From positions 2,649,713 through 2,713,712 of the forward strand of contig OZ025221.1 in NCBI GenBank assembly GCA_964019055.1: a DNA stretch of 64,000 bases. Reading direction: 5' to 3'. Below the pieces are notes generated by a model. It saw only the letters and a list, made by a program, of their open reading frames with translations. It did not search any database and was not told where the DNA came from. Below, piece by piece: positions 12,546 to 24,600 of this stretch (positions are counted from its first letter, which is position 1; each line of letters opens with the position of its first letter). Position numbers and translations under genes: made by a program. This stretch comes from Anthopleura xanthogrammica (lineage: Eukaryota > Cnidaria > Anthozoa > Actiniaria > Actiniidae).

Positions 12546-13075
12546 ATAAAGGAAACAAATGTTTTTTATTCTATTTTATTTCAGATAAAATCTATCAAAA
12601 CAGTTGGAAAAATATATTTTCTTCACGTGATAAAATTGCTTGTGATCTGGCTTAGTTGCCTGGGGCCCCTGTTTTTCTTTTCAGATTCCAGTGGCTTCTT
12701 CGGCGAATTAAAAGACTGAAACAATTAAGAAAAATACATCAGATAAAATTAAAATGGTTTGGAATTAGCCAGGTGATCTAAGGAAAAACAATTAGCCAAC
12801 CAGATTGAAAATCCCTTTTTTGAAAAAGAATCAATCCCATGCGTCTTTTCAAGCCCAATCATTGATGAATAGGGGGAAATCAAAACAAAACAAAATGGCA
12901 TACAAGTACAATGGAAGATAAGTGTCACTTAGCCGAGGATTTAAGGCTTAAAATTGTTCTACTTCAAAGAATATGTTGTCTAGGTAAGACTAGAAATACA
13001 TCTTCATCGGTTAGGTTATTATTGGTGGTTTTTTAATAAAAAATACCGTTGAAACGATCTCCATGAAACTTCAAG
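12546..13075 (+). repeat. DIRS-associated 3' region; inverted copy at 46790-47335
   Basis: Directly after the tyrosine recombinase end there are about 500 bp (including TTGCCTGGGGCCCCTGTTTT, CAGATTCCAGTGGCTTCTTC and AATCAATCCCATGCGTC) that match 46790-47335 in reverse orientation almost throughout. The match begins inside the recombinase end (AGATACATAAA). This looks like the element's terminal or internal repeat. A shorter related piece is at about 39120-39190. Confidence 0.75.
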
Positions 13076-14090
13076 TGAAACTTCAACTTCATTAAGCATC
13101 AAGACTATGCATTTCCCGATCGCGAAGCATTCAAACATTGATACAAATCAAAATATTTTTAATATAATGTGTATTTTATACGTTTTATTCGCAGCAATTA
13201 TATTGCATAATTTGTTTTAATCTATATTAGTGATTAGTAATAATCATTGATCATAATTGTATCATAGTTTCTGTTTTTAATTTAGCGCTGAAGCATTCAA
13301 ACATTGATTCAAATCAATTTTGTTTTCAATATTTCTCATGATTACATTATCAATATCTATTCTGTAGTGATTAATATATTAATATTTGCGAAATGTTTAT
13401 TAATATGTTTTTATTTGGTGTAGTCCTGATAAAAGTTATGAAGTAACTCTACTGAATGACTCTACTTAGTGGGTTCGATTCCCAACTGGGACCACAGAAA
13501 TTGTTTATATGAGTTCCCTGTCTCCGCCCTTATTTCTTATATATCTATCATTAGCATTAGTCTACAGCCCTCGAGCTTAATATGACTGATTGCCTCGGTT
13601 CTCGGTTATTAACTCTTGCTTATTCCTGTGCTTATTTAGCCTTTACTGACTTTCTGGTTAATATTCCCCTATCACAGTTCTATGCGCCACCTTGAAAGTT
13701 AGCCTTGCTTTTGTATTGAAGCGAGATGAACCATGAGCTTACAATGATAGCCTGTGAACTTTTTTTAATTTCTTGGACAAATATTTTCATGTCTCTATCA
13801 TTGCAAGATCACCTAGCTCATGTCTCGCTTCGATGCAAAGGCGCGGCTACCTTTACCTTTCAAGATGGGGCAGGGAACTGTGAAGAGGACTATTACAAAT
13901 CGAACGAGTTGATGCAATTTTTCATGTACTACCAAAGAATTTAGGATATATAGATATTAATTGTATATTCGACTACTTTGTCGCTAAAACGAAAAACAAG
14001 ACCTGTGACCAAAATACGAATACAATTTTAAACTGTGATATAAACAACAAAGTCTTTTTCTCTAGATTTTTTATGGTGACTGCTGCTTCC
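13076..14090. other. no recognisable gene
   Basis: AT-rich. A direct repeat GAAGCATTCAAACATTGAT occurs at about 13126 and 13289. A B-box-like GGGTTCGATTCCCAACTGGG at about 13472 suggests a tRNA-derived fragment. This stretch lies downstream of the LRR receptor gene and may include its 3' flank, but I cannot place a polyadenylation site with confidence. Confidence 0.4.
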
Positions 14091-15420
14091 CATCAAATAC
14101 ATCTTTCACATCTTCAAAATCTTTTTAGGGGACATCTTTCACATCTTTGGTGCAAACATCTTTCATATCTTGTGTGGAAACATCTTTAATTCACATCTTT
14201 GTTGGGAACATCTTTCCCATCTTGGATAGGGACATCTTTCATATCTTGTGTGGAAACATCTTTAATTCACATCTTTGTTGGGAACATCTTTCACATCTTG
14301 GGTGGGATATCTTTCACATCTTTGGTGGGGAAATCTTTAATTCATATCTTAGTTGGGAACATCTTTCACATTTTGGGTGGAAACATCTTTCATATCTTAT
14401 GTGGGGACATATTTCACATCTTGGGTGGGGACATTTTTCACATCTTTGGTGGGGACATCTTTCACATCTTGGATGGGGACATCTTTCATATCTTTGTTGG
14501 GAACATCTTTCACATCTTGGGTGGGGACATCTTTCACATCTTGGGTGGGAACATCTTTCATATCTTTGTTGGGAACATCTTTCACATCTTGGGTGGGGAC
14601 ATTTTTCACATCTTGGGTGGGGAAATCTTTCACATCTTGGGTAGGGACATCTTTCACATCTTGGGTGGGGAAATCTTTCACATCTTGGGTAGGGACATCT
14701 TTCACATCTTGTTTGGGGAAATCTTTTACGTCTTGAGTGGAACAACTGTAATTTACATCGTTGTTGGGAACATCTTTCACATCTTGGGTGGGGATATCTT
14801 TTACATCTTGTGTGGGGACATCTTTCCTATCTTGTGTGGAAACATCTTTAAATTAACATCTTTGTTGGGAACATCTTTCACATCTTGGGTGGGAACATCT
14901 TTCACATCTTGGGTAGGGACATCTTTCACATCTTGGGGGGGGGAAATCTTTCACATCTTGGGTAGGGACACCTTTCACATCTTGGGTGGAGAAGTCTTTC
15001 ACATCTTGGGTGAGACATCTTTCACATCTTGGGTGGGAAAATCTTTCACATCTTGGGTGGGACATCTTTAATTCACATCTTTGTTGGGGACATCTTTCAC
15101 GTCTTGGGTGGGGACAGCTTTCACATCTTGGGTGGGAACAGCTTTCACATCTCTGATGGGGACATCTTTTACATCTTGAGTGGGGACATCTTTCACATCT
15201 TTGGTGGGACATCTTTACTTCACATCTTTGTTGGGAACATTTTTCACATCTTGGGTGGGGACATCTTTTAAATCTTTGTTGGGAACATATTTCATAATTT
15301 GGGTGGGAACATCTTTCACATCTTGGGTAGGAACATTTTTCACATCCTTGTTGGGAGCATCTTTCATATCTTTGTTGGGGACATCTTTCACATCTTGGGT
15401 GGGAACATCTTTCACAGGAT
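14090..15420 (-). repeat. 24-bp minisatellite, coding at its 5' end for an octapeptide repeat
   Basis: More than 50 imperfect copies of a 24-bp unit. In the sense of the receptor gene (minus strand) it reads AAAGATGTCCCCACCCAAGA..., encoding K-D-V-P-T-Q-D-V. Only the portion from 15420 to 15215 lies in the open frame of the receptor's last exon. The rest follows the stop codon. At intervals a variant containing AATTAAAGATGT introduces an in-frame TAA (for example 15215-15217 and 15068-15070), so the array is a higher-order repeat with built-in stops. Confidence 0.92.
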
Positions 15421-15651
15421 TTTTGTCATCAATAGGAAGGTTTTCTTCATCATTTGTTTCTGCAGCATTTGCTTCTGAAACATTTTGGAAAAGATCCTGA
15501 GATTCTGTTGGTGGTTCTGGAACGGACATATTGGTTACTTCACTAGGAGCATCGGTGACAAGCTGGAGTATCTCGAGACAACATGTGGCACTACATTCTG
15601 GATTCTGCTTCAAAGCAAGTACTGTCGTCAAAACGTTTGAGATATACTTGA
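15215..15651 (-). CDS. LRR receptor last exon: cytoplasmic tail with KDVPTQDV repeats
   Basis: The acceptor TTTTATTTCAG at 15652-15662 joins in phase 1 to the preceding exon's GCAG end, giving ...VALVAV-KYISNVLTTVLALKQ. The first about 75 residues are acidic and Ser/Thr-rich without a recognised motif. The last about 68 are eight and a half octapeptides of the form K-D-V-P-(T/N)-(Q/K)-D-(V/M), ending K-D-V-K-stop. Reading past this TAA, the same frame continues for 48 codons of the same repeat before another TAA at 15068-15070. Confidence 0.82.
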
Positions 15652-18600
15652 CTGAAATAAAACATTAATGATAATTAGAACAATATTTGTATTTGTGCAT
15701 GAGGAAATTACTTCAACCATAGGTGAGAAGTCACTTATGTAAACCCTGTTCCGAAGTACAGGAGAGAACCAAGGAACAACTCTAGCTAATCACTTATATA
15801 GGATACATGTCGAAGCATCGGACCAACGATCATAGCCGCGATAGACAGTGCATCAGCTACGAAAACGACGACAAAATCAAATAGGCAGCTCTCAGTGTCA
15901 TCGAGCGATTGTTGGAGAAGAAGAGCAACTGCTAAGTTCCCCAATTTGTTAAATTTTGAATGAAATAAAAACTTTATATTTGCCTCCTGGAAGTGAAAAA
16001 ACGTTTCGTATTAATTTTTGACTACATACCTGCAACCAGAGCAATCACAAAGACATTTGCACCAACAAGAAAAACTGTAACTATAAGCGTGTCGGTCTGG
16101 TTGTTGATGCCTGATGTCGATTCTTCTTCTGGGATTTTCATCAGCATTCCGATGGTAAAGTTGACAGAACTTGCCATCAGAGAGTCCAGCTGCAGCCAGT
16201 GCTCAAATGCGTCTTCAATTGGTTTGGAATAAGCAAAAGCAACAGAGTATAGCCCAGATAAAATGGCAGTAAGACCAAGACTTGTGCGGCTTTCGGCATT
16301 CATGAGTATTAGCATTGACGTGACCACGATCTTCCGGACAACTTCAACAATCTCCCAGAACCAGCAATCTTGTGAGTAGTTTTCGTACAGAAAACGAGTC
16401 CCAACTAATATTGCACTCCTTTTGGGTTTGTCAACCCCAGCATTACGGCGAGCATATTTCAGGAGACAAAACATCCACAGTGGAAACCCGATACAATAGA
16501 TTAAAGACGCTGAGCCAAAACTGCTATACATGCTATGTTTTGCTGAGTTACATTTGATCGAGTAATCAGCTTTGAGATAGGAATTGCATTGGACGTTGCC
16601 ATAGGAACATATCTCTTGACAAGCAGCTGGTAGCATCTGGATGATGTGGGTACATGTCGATGGGAACGTGATAAACAGGATCAAGATCCAGAACCGATAG
16701 CTTTTCTCTTTATATTGACTTATTTGGATCTCTTGAGTTTCCTTTTCTTTGGTTCTGTACTTCACGTAACACTTTATGACAAAGTTGAAAACTGGCCCCA
16801 TCAAGATGACAACCGCTGTGATGGTGACACTGAGAAGAAGTTGAGTATAAGCATCTGCTCTTATCGAATGACTGATGCAGTTCACAGGTGCTATGACCAA
16901 AAGATTAAACTGCACCATCTTGGCGTATTTCATAATAGTAACGACCAGTCCCGGCCAACTGATGTATGAGAAAGAGTCAAAAGTAGCCACCGAGACTTGA
17001 TAGAACCCGATGACTATTTTAAGTCTGGCTAGAAAGATGTCCGTCAATGTCCGTGATGGGTTGTTTGGATCTCTTTTCTTCTCCCACAGAACAATGAAAA
17101 CAAGAACAGCCATTGCTAACGAAGCCATTACTATTTGTCCAATAATCCACGGTAAAGTTGGGCACTCTCGGCATTTGGTTAACACGTTGAAGTATCCCTT
17201 GCCACAAACAGCACACAGAGGACCTTCGTAGCCTTTGCCGCATTGTGAGTTACGCTTCCCTAAGCAAGATTCTGCGACTGGACAGGCGTAGACATTCGGT
17301 ATGTTATCTTCAAAGTTCTTTATTTTGTTCTCAGCATTTGTAATCATCAAGTCATTTTTAAAAGCCTCGTATTGTTGCTGGGATTTCTTGCTTTGCCACA
17401 CCCAATAGAATCCTGGCGCAAGATCGATAGTCTCATTCAGGCACACGTTGCCTTTGGTGCATATACTGCAAGGTCCAAATCGATCAAGGCGGTAGTAGTT
17501 TTCCATGCATCTGCAAGCGCGAAACTTTGCATGTTCCTTGAGATTTGTACCTGTTAGTTAAAGAAATTTGTTTCAATAAGCAACTGATATGTTATTTGAG
17601 AGAGAGAGAATTTCGGATATTTTCAATTTAGGCATATGATATTGGTGTATGATTAACATAGCGCTATTTCTTACTGCAGCAGATTAGCGAATGAAATTGG
17701 GTTAGGTAGCTACCTGGTGGACATGATTGACAGTCTGTTTGGGATTTTCCTGGTGCAAGCTCAGGCTTCACATAAGATCCCCGTGGACACTGCTTGCAAC
17801 CTAGATTATATGCTATTATGGTTGAATAACCCATCTCGTCCTGATAGAAGCCACCTGAAAGCATTTCAAAAAGGCAGTGTTTTATTTAATGAAGAACAAA
17901 ACAAAATGTTCGATTTGTGAGTTAACCGTGCGCTGACTTAGATCAGCCCAAAACTCTTGATGGTTTCATGGCTCGATCTTTGAGCTAGCCATGCCCTGAC
18001 TTAGATCAGCCTAAAAGTTGTTTCATGGTTCGATGTGCGACTTAGCCCCATGCCCTGACTTAGACCAGTGCTAAATTATAAGCTTTACCTGGTGGGCAGA
18101 GTTCACAGCTTTGTCTTGAAGGTGACTGAAAGCTTCCTCTATTACAAGGTTCACAGTCGAACGTGTCAAATGCCACTTGTCTACAGTTGTACCCAATTTG
18201 ACCCAAGACGGTTTTGGAATTCGTGTTCTGACCTCGGATCACAATTTCGGTGGTCGATTCTTGATTCTGTGACCTAACAGAAACGACACCATTAAAAATG
18301 ACCACTTATAAATACTGCGTAATCTTCGAATTAACTATAATCAGGAGTGAATATGACACAAACTTACACGATGTACGTTATGATAGCTTTTGTTGGCCAA
18401 ATGTTGAGTGGAATCGTCAACTGGGTGTCCAACAAATTTCTAGGGAAAAGAATACTGAGCCCTTCAAATGCCGGGTTTCAATGAACACATTTCCTGTCTC
18501 GTGTGGAATTTTTATTAGCTGAATGGCATGAATTACTAATAGAACATACCCGCTTGCAGGACGTCGGAATGCAGCCCAACTTGGAGGGTAAAACAATAGG

Positions 18601-21600
18601 TTTCAATTCTCAGGAGTTCTAAATTCTTTTGTTTTGCCCTTCAAATTAAACTGCATTCCGACGTGCTGCAAGTAGTCTATTCTTTCTCAAATAATGAGAT
18701 TAAAAGTTTTGAATTGAACTGTGTTTGAATTGCGTTGTTGAAGTTGTGCATTCGAATAAATGATTGTGTAATAGAGAAACACACGAAGTATTTTAGAAAT
18801 TCAAAGATTGACTCTTTTATCATTAACGTCTAGTTTATCTCATACAGCACATACGGCTACTTAGTGATCTAGCTGCTCACATGATTTTAAGACTTGGAAG
18901 AGATAGGAATGCCCCATCTTCAATAATTGTGAGCGGGTTTCCACTTAAAGATCTGTAAAAAGAACAAAAGTATCTGTAAAACTTTTAACAAGTGCTGGAC
19001 AAACCTTGAGAACCAGATATCAATTAAACTCTATGTAACTCTCATAAGGTTCAGTGGAGCATGAAACCACCTTTGGCCTACAATGAATACGGTGGTGCAA
19101 AACAGATCCATATGGCGCTCGTACTCTCCTTTCACTTTCCCAATAATCCTTAGCCTAATGATTTGCTCTTTTTAAGGTGTCAGCATACGTTTGAGGCCTC
19201 TGAGATTACTTTACGCGCGACCAAAATTTCGCGCTGCGTCTTCAATATTATTATATGAAAGTATGCATTTTCTGAAAGCTAAATAAACGTAGTTTTTAAA
19301 AATCAATATGGAATTTTCTGTTTCGCGACACAAAAAAAGTTATTGGCTTGAGTGACCAAAATATTGTTTTAAAAACATTGTAGCTCTTTTGGATTACATC
19401 GGATCGAACTGAAACTTTGGATTATGATAAATCACATTGCGATCTAAAAACAGACAATTATAAATAGATATTCGAAAACAACGTTTATTTAGCTTTCAGG
19501 AAATGTATACTTTTATGGCAAAATATTGTAAAGCCGGTGCGAAATTTGAGGTAGCGCGTATAGGGATCCTAATCATATCCTGATACCTTAAGGGCGTCGA
19601 ACCCGATAGGGAAAAACTGTCAGAAAAATTAACATTATCCAATCAGATGCTCCTTGTAGCTTGTTCTATACTTAAAATGCTGATTATCATCACGCATTTT
19701 CCTAGTTGATTTTGCACGCTGCTAACATTAAGAAGCCGAGTTAGTGTTACAGAACATTTCTTGTTTTACAAAGTACTTATAAGGTACTTACATAGCATTT
19801 AGCTTGGTGGCTCCTTTGAAGGTGTCGTTGATAATGCGTTCGATTCTGTTGTTATCAAGAAAACTAGAAAAGACCAAATCAGTTTGTAAAGTATCAATGG
19901 GTCGTAAAATGTATCAATCTATTCAAAGGTTGCCCAAACAGAGTGACCCTAAGCCGTTGATGGTAAGGTCTTTCTATTCCAGAACATATAGGTACCCCAG
20001 ACAATGAAATGCTATCCTTATGACAACTTAAAGTGCACCTAACCCCTGATACAATACCTTCAGTATCGATTCTACATTAAGTGAATAGTTGAATGGTAAA
20101 CTATTTCTTTATTTGATTGTTGCGATGATAAATCCTTTATTATACTCGTGTCCATTCTATAACCTTTACTAAGGTGCACTTTTACGGGGATCTCGGTCGT
20201 CTTGAAAATTGCTGGTTAACATGGTTAAATTAAGTATAAAAATCAAGGCAATGACGTGCTCTGAAATTCAAAAGCATTTCCTTCGAATTTTAAAAGAGGT
20301 CTGGAAGAAAAGTTCCTTCAGTCATAAGCAAAAACTACATTAGTTAAAAAGCTATGAATGCTCACACATTGGAAAGTTCTGCAATTTTCCTCATAAGCTG
20401 GAAGTTTTCCAGGGATCTGATTCGATTGCTTCCAAAAAATCTAAACAAGAACGAGAATAAAAGTCAAGGTACTGCTAACTCCCAGATCGAAACCTGAAAC
20501 AACGTCTGGGGTGATCTTAGTCAGGGCACAGCAGAAAACATACACATGAAGCCAACCAGGTGGTTTTTAATTATTTCAGGACTCTATAAACTTGTGTTAA
20601 GTTATTTTTTTTTAGCGTTACTTACATTTGACCTAAAGGACTGCCATAAAAGCGTGGAATGGTCGAAAATTCATTTTGATGCATTACCCTACGTAATAAA
20701 ATACAAAAAAGGTACGTTATCATCTTGTTTTCTTATTGCAAACTGCAAACACTGTCTAATACTTGCAGGTTTGTCAGGAAAATTAGACTAGAAAAAAATC
20801 CATCGGGTAGGTACTTGATACGGTTTCTGCTCAGCGTCCTGTATCATAAGAACTATTTCATAAGATATTATAACACAAATTATTTGACCTACAACAAGCT
20901 ACAATATTATTTGAATTGCAGCCAAATTTCATATATGTTATATCTACATTTGAAGCATTTTTGTCTCTGACGTTTTTTCAGCCTTAGAAATTTCTACTCA
21001 CTAGACTTCATCAGAAATAAAAGCGAATAAAAGAAAAAGAAAAACATTGTATGTATGCATTTAGGGATTATGTGTGGTACAAGTGCAAACTTTTGGTTCA
21101 GTTGCATGCATGATACACTTCTGGAATTTTCATTATATCTAAAATTCCATAATTAGTAGTTGTTGGACTGAATAGGGCCAAATTTTGTCTGAAATTATAG
21201 AAGGATTCCAAAAGTGCACGATACGAATACACAATAGGTCTTAAGTCTATTCCTTAACTTACAGACTGAAAAGGGTTGTAAGATTAAGAAAGGTTCTGTT
21301 GTCGAGATGCGTAAGTTTGTTGCCATCCAAATTTCTGGGTAAAAATACAGTAACAACCAATCAGAGCAACGCAACCAACTAACTGCCCAATAAACCTTTT
21401 TACTGATACGGCGGCCATCTTGAATTCTATTGTTTTAAGTAAGACATTTTTGAATGCTGTGTGTGGTGTGGTGTGGTGTGGTGTGGTGTGGTTATAACGA
21501 TAATTTTATCAACTGTACTTACACGTCTGTAAGAGAATGGCAGTTTTTGAATGCCCCTGGTGCAATATTTTCAATCATATTTTCTCTTAGGTTTCTGGAG

Positions 21601-24600
21601 AGGTATGTTGAGGTAAATATTAAATGCTGAGTTTAGCTTATTATTGGATTATTGTCTTCTTCAACAGTGATGTAGAGGGAAGAGGGCAAAAGATGGGATA
21701 ACAAAAGACATTTGTTTCAACATGTTCACCTTCCCATAATATATTGCGGCTTTGGGGGTAACCAAAAACAGCTATAGTGTACTTTCGATTTAAGTTAAAT
21801 TTTCTGACAATTTTTTGACCGGTTATCCCTAAGAAGCAAAGGATTATAGGGAATATGAAAAGGCGAATTAATTGAACATTAACTCACATTGTATGTAACC
21901 TAACATTGTTACTGAAAATTCCTTCTTCTATACGGCGTAGTTTATTTTTATCCAAGGTTCTAGGGAGAAAATGCACGAATATTACATCAGCTAGTTATTT
22001 TCTGTAAATGAAGAAAAGGAAACATTTTTCGTGCACGTGGTCACATCACAAATCTTCTAGGCTTAGAGGCGCATGCGCTCTGTGCCGCTGATTAAAACGA
22101 AGGCTTACATTTACGAATAGTCTGTGAATAAAGCGAATTAACAAACTGTGAGAGGACATTAAGACATGCATCACTTGCGTCTAGCGTGCATCATCTTTTC
22201 TCAAAGGTGTCGCAGGGACCGCGGAGCGTAATTTTGATTGGGAGGGGGGGCTAACGACCACCAAATACTGGAACACCTAGGGAGGTTGGTGGGTATGCTC
22301 CCATTATTGGGGGGGGGGGGTAATAAAGCCCCCCGGCTCCCCCTGCTCCGCGGTCCCTGTGTCGTGAACATGAACATTATCATGAACGCAGACATGCACC
22401 TCGTATTAATAAGATCAAACACAATGCTACTTACATCCTAAAACCGGTCTTAGTAAATATCCCAGGTTCTAAATTTTCTATTAGATTATTTTGAAGATCT
22501 CTGTGTCAATGAAAACAAAATAAATATCCACAATAAAGAAACAATAAAGTTTTCCTTTAAGGAACATCTTGTGAGCCTTGCTTAAAGAAGAATGCACTGC
22601 ACGCTGAAACAATGGAACCCCCCATTTTCTCTGCAAGGCAAAATGGCGGTTTTGTAGGTGAATTTTGGGAATCCAGTTCCAACGGTCTTGTTATTCAAGC
22701 TAGAAGTTTTAAAACCATCAGAATTTGAAGATAAGTAGTTATTTCGTGCTTTTCGTGAGGTTTGAAGAAATTTGGCATCGAATCTAGGTATATTTTATAT
22801 GTAAACAATGATATAAGCCTCGCAGATTCTATAAGGCAACTATCAACAACAACGAAGCTGATTCTACAGATGTAGACAAAGGAGGTAGTTCTTAGGTGTC
22901 ATGATTTGTATTTTCTTTTGTCATAGCATCTATGCATCATTTTCCTCTTTCTTTCTTTCTTGCCTTTCTTCGTTTCTTTTGTTCTTTCTTTTTTATGAAA
23001 TTGATATTAATATTTATGCATTCTTAGATAATATATCTTTTCTACAAATCGTTTACTCACAGGAAGTACAGGAATACGGTTTTATTGAACCAATCCTTTC
23101 CAACAAATGAAATTCTGTTATTTCCAAGATATCTGGTAAAGTGTCCGAAAGATGAAGGTAAGAATAGCAGTTGCAATACGTTAACATTCCATATCTTAAT
23201 ATTCAAACTTGATTGCGATACTTTAGCGGCATTGTACTTCATATATGGTACAAACATATGGATCACCAAATACATTTATTGTTAGGAACAAAATACCAAT
23301 TATGACGTTTCTACCTTTCGGCAATGATTCTTAACATCTCTAAAACAAAAGTCATGCTTGTTGGTAGTTCTCGAAAAATATTAACTCTTGAACGTGACAT
23401 CTCAATTGAAGTAAATAGCACTAAGTTGCAGACAACTGATTCAGTTAAATTGCTTGGTGTCCATATCGATCGATCACTTTCATGGAACTCTCGAATTGGT
23501 AGCATTGAACATTGGGTTTCACAACGTATTGGCTTACTCAAAAGGAATAAGAGATATTTATCTCACTCGGAGAGAATATTGTTTTATAATTTACTAATTA
23601 AACCACTTATTGAGTATTGTGCCCCTGTTTGGGGAGGTTGTTCCAAAGAGGCCAAATATCGCCTTATCAGATTGCGGAAAAGAGCTGCTAGGACAATATT
23701 CGATGCGGCCTGTGATGCGCCCTCGGTTCCCATGTTTAATAAACTTGGTTGGATTCCTATTAATGAATTGTGCAATTACTTGATTGGTGCTCTAATGTTT
23801 AAAATCTTAAATGGGTTCACACCTAGTTATCTATCCAATCTTATCAAACCCATGAAAAATGTCCACAAATTTGAAACTCGCTCTAAGTACAACGTTAAGG
23901 TACCAAAAATATCACTGTCTACAGCTGGAGGCCGGTCATTTAGTTTTAGAGCGTCTACTTTGTGGAATTCGTTGTCTGTAGAATTGAAATCTGCATCTTC
24001 TTTAAATAATTTTAAATCTAAATATTTATCGAGTATTTTATTACTGCAGGAATCATTGGACCATTTCAATATCTAAAATACTTTTTCCGGCTTTTTTATC
24101 TCCACGTTGATAGTTTATCAATATTTATCATATATATCAATTATATCCTAGTTAGATAATATATATTATATTTATTTATTTATTTATTTAATTTTTTTTT
24201 TTTTTTTTTGCTCGCGGACTCGCTGGTTCGCGATATGACGGGAAACTCGTGAATACAAACGGTATCAGGCTCTAAACCTGTGATAATCTCTATTCATTTA
24301 TTATTGTTCCTTTATTCTTCTTTGCAGCCGGTTTTTAACTCCCTCCCCATTAAGTGATCCCATTATAGCACTTACAGTCTTATGATCTTGATAACGTCAT
24401 CGAATACTCCTTCCTGGATATGTTGTGTTCTGTTACTTGTCAGATTTCTAAACAACATGTTACGAATATTTGGGATTATTATGTCTTTAACTATAAAGAA
24501 TGTTCGTGAAATGTTATCAAGGGTGGTGTAGCATTAGTTCTCTTGTCTCTTATGCACCCCTGGGTTCGCCGGATTCCTGGCCTTAAATGCCAGCTGAGTT

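Noticed and set aside
14147..15271. Plus-strand open frames rich in HLGWGHLSHLG or GDIFHILGG repeats
   Set aside because: Shadows of the minus-strand minisatellite. The minus strand joins in phase to a real exon and the plus strand has no such link.
22103..22180. Possible extra LRR exon with donor GTAAGC
   Set aside because: The frame that fits phase 2 contains a stop (TAA) just before the donor and no LRR pattern.
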